From the NCBI GenBank assembly GCA_035947555.1, contig DASZJZ010000217.1, forward strand, positions 1 to 12,156: a DNA stretch of 12,156 bases. Direction: 5' to 3'. The position numbers and the translations under genes are program-made. How positions within the stretch are numbered: the first letter of the stretch is position 1; every line of letters starts with the position of its first letter. Below, one piece after another: positions 12,136-12,156 of this stretch. The notes beneath the pieces were generated by a model. It saw only the letters and a list, made by a program, of their open reading frames with translations, had not been told where the DNA came from and did not search any database. Source of the stretch: JACVRW01 sp035947555. GTDB taxonomy: Bacteria; Actinomycetota; Thermoleophilia; Solirubrobacterales; Thermoleophilaceae.

Positions 12136-12156
12136 GGGGCTCAGCGTCGTTCTAGC

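Noticed and set aside
1..12156. Search for CRISPR arrays, tRNA genes, insertion sequences, phage or toxin-antitoxin genes
   Set aside because: No spaced direct repeats, tRNA-like cloverleaf, transposase motif or small paired toxin/antitoxin genes were recognised.

Overview
The window is very GC-rich bacterial DNA, most likely from an actinobacterium. A Thermoleophilia / Solirubrobacterales-like genome is my best guess, though no rRNA or marker gene here proves it. The signs are strong G/C third positions, GTG starts, genes that seem to be transcribed without a leader (a TAnnnT hexamer 7-10 bases before the ATG), and a c-di-AMP (ydaO/yuaA-type) riboswitch in front of a secreted NlpC/P60 hydrolase, a pairing typical of actinobacteria. 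Many long open frames antisense to real genes are by-products of the base composition.

Layout, left to right. Positions 1-306 (-) hold the N-terminal part of a DUF255/YyaL-type thioredoxin-fold protein cut by the window edge. Positions about 355-957 (+) hold the wreck of an AAA-type ATPase: Walker B survives, Walker A is gone, and the remaining pieces lie in three frames. Positions 947-3085 (-) hold a TetR-family regulator followed by an acyl-CoA ligase. In front of them is a compact control region with a perfect TGTGA-N6-TCACA Crp-type site and a 22-bp TetR-type palindrome. Divergent from this is a 627-residue polytopic membrane protein (3259-5142, +) with many Asp/His residues near its membrane segments and a C-terminal extracytoplasmic domain that resembles FixH/YtkA.

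The c-di-AMP riboswitch (about 5197-5333) runs to within one base of the start codon of the NlpC/P60 protein (5334-5912), which ends at a hairpin terminator. Next is a translationally coupled pair (5973-7534): an acyl-CoA dehydrogenase and a small SCP2-like protein. With the TetR/ligase pair this points to acyl-CoA (fatty-acid or related) catabolism. After a good -35/-10 promoter, a 7-codon leader ORF overlaps the GTG of a membrane-anchored Pro/Ala-rich protein with an acidic tail (7657-8544). Its stop codon abuts the stop of a convergent secreted CAP-domain protein (8545-8982).

The right end holds a two-gene unit, a 102-residue unknown protein overlapping a GMC-family flavin dehydrogenase with a Cys cluster (9171-10966). 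It is followed tail to tail by a membrane-anchored Kelch propeller protein (10986-12122). No tRNA, rRNA, CRISPR array, insertion sequence or phage gene was seen. Nothing here is clearly a new defence or mobile system. The strongest leads are the His-rich membrane protein with its dual operator, the riboswitch touching the start codon, the leader mini-ORF, and the GMC/small-protein pair. Functions were assigned by reading motifs, without database searches.
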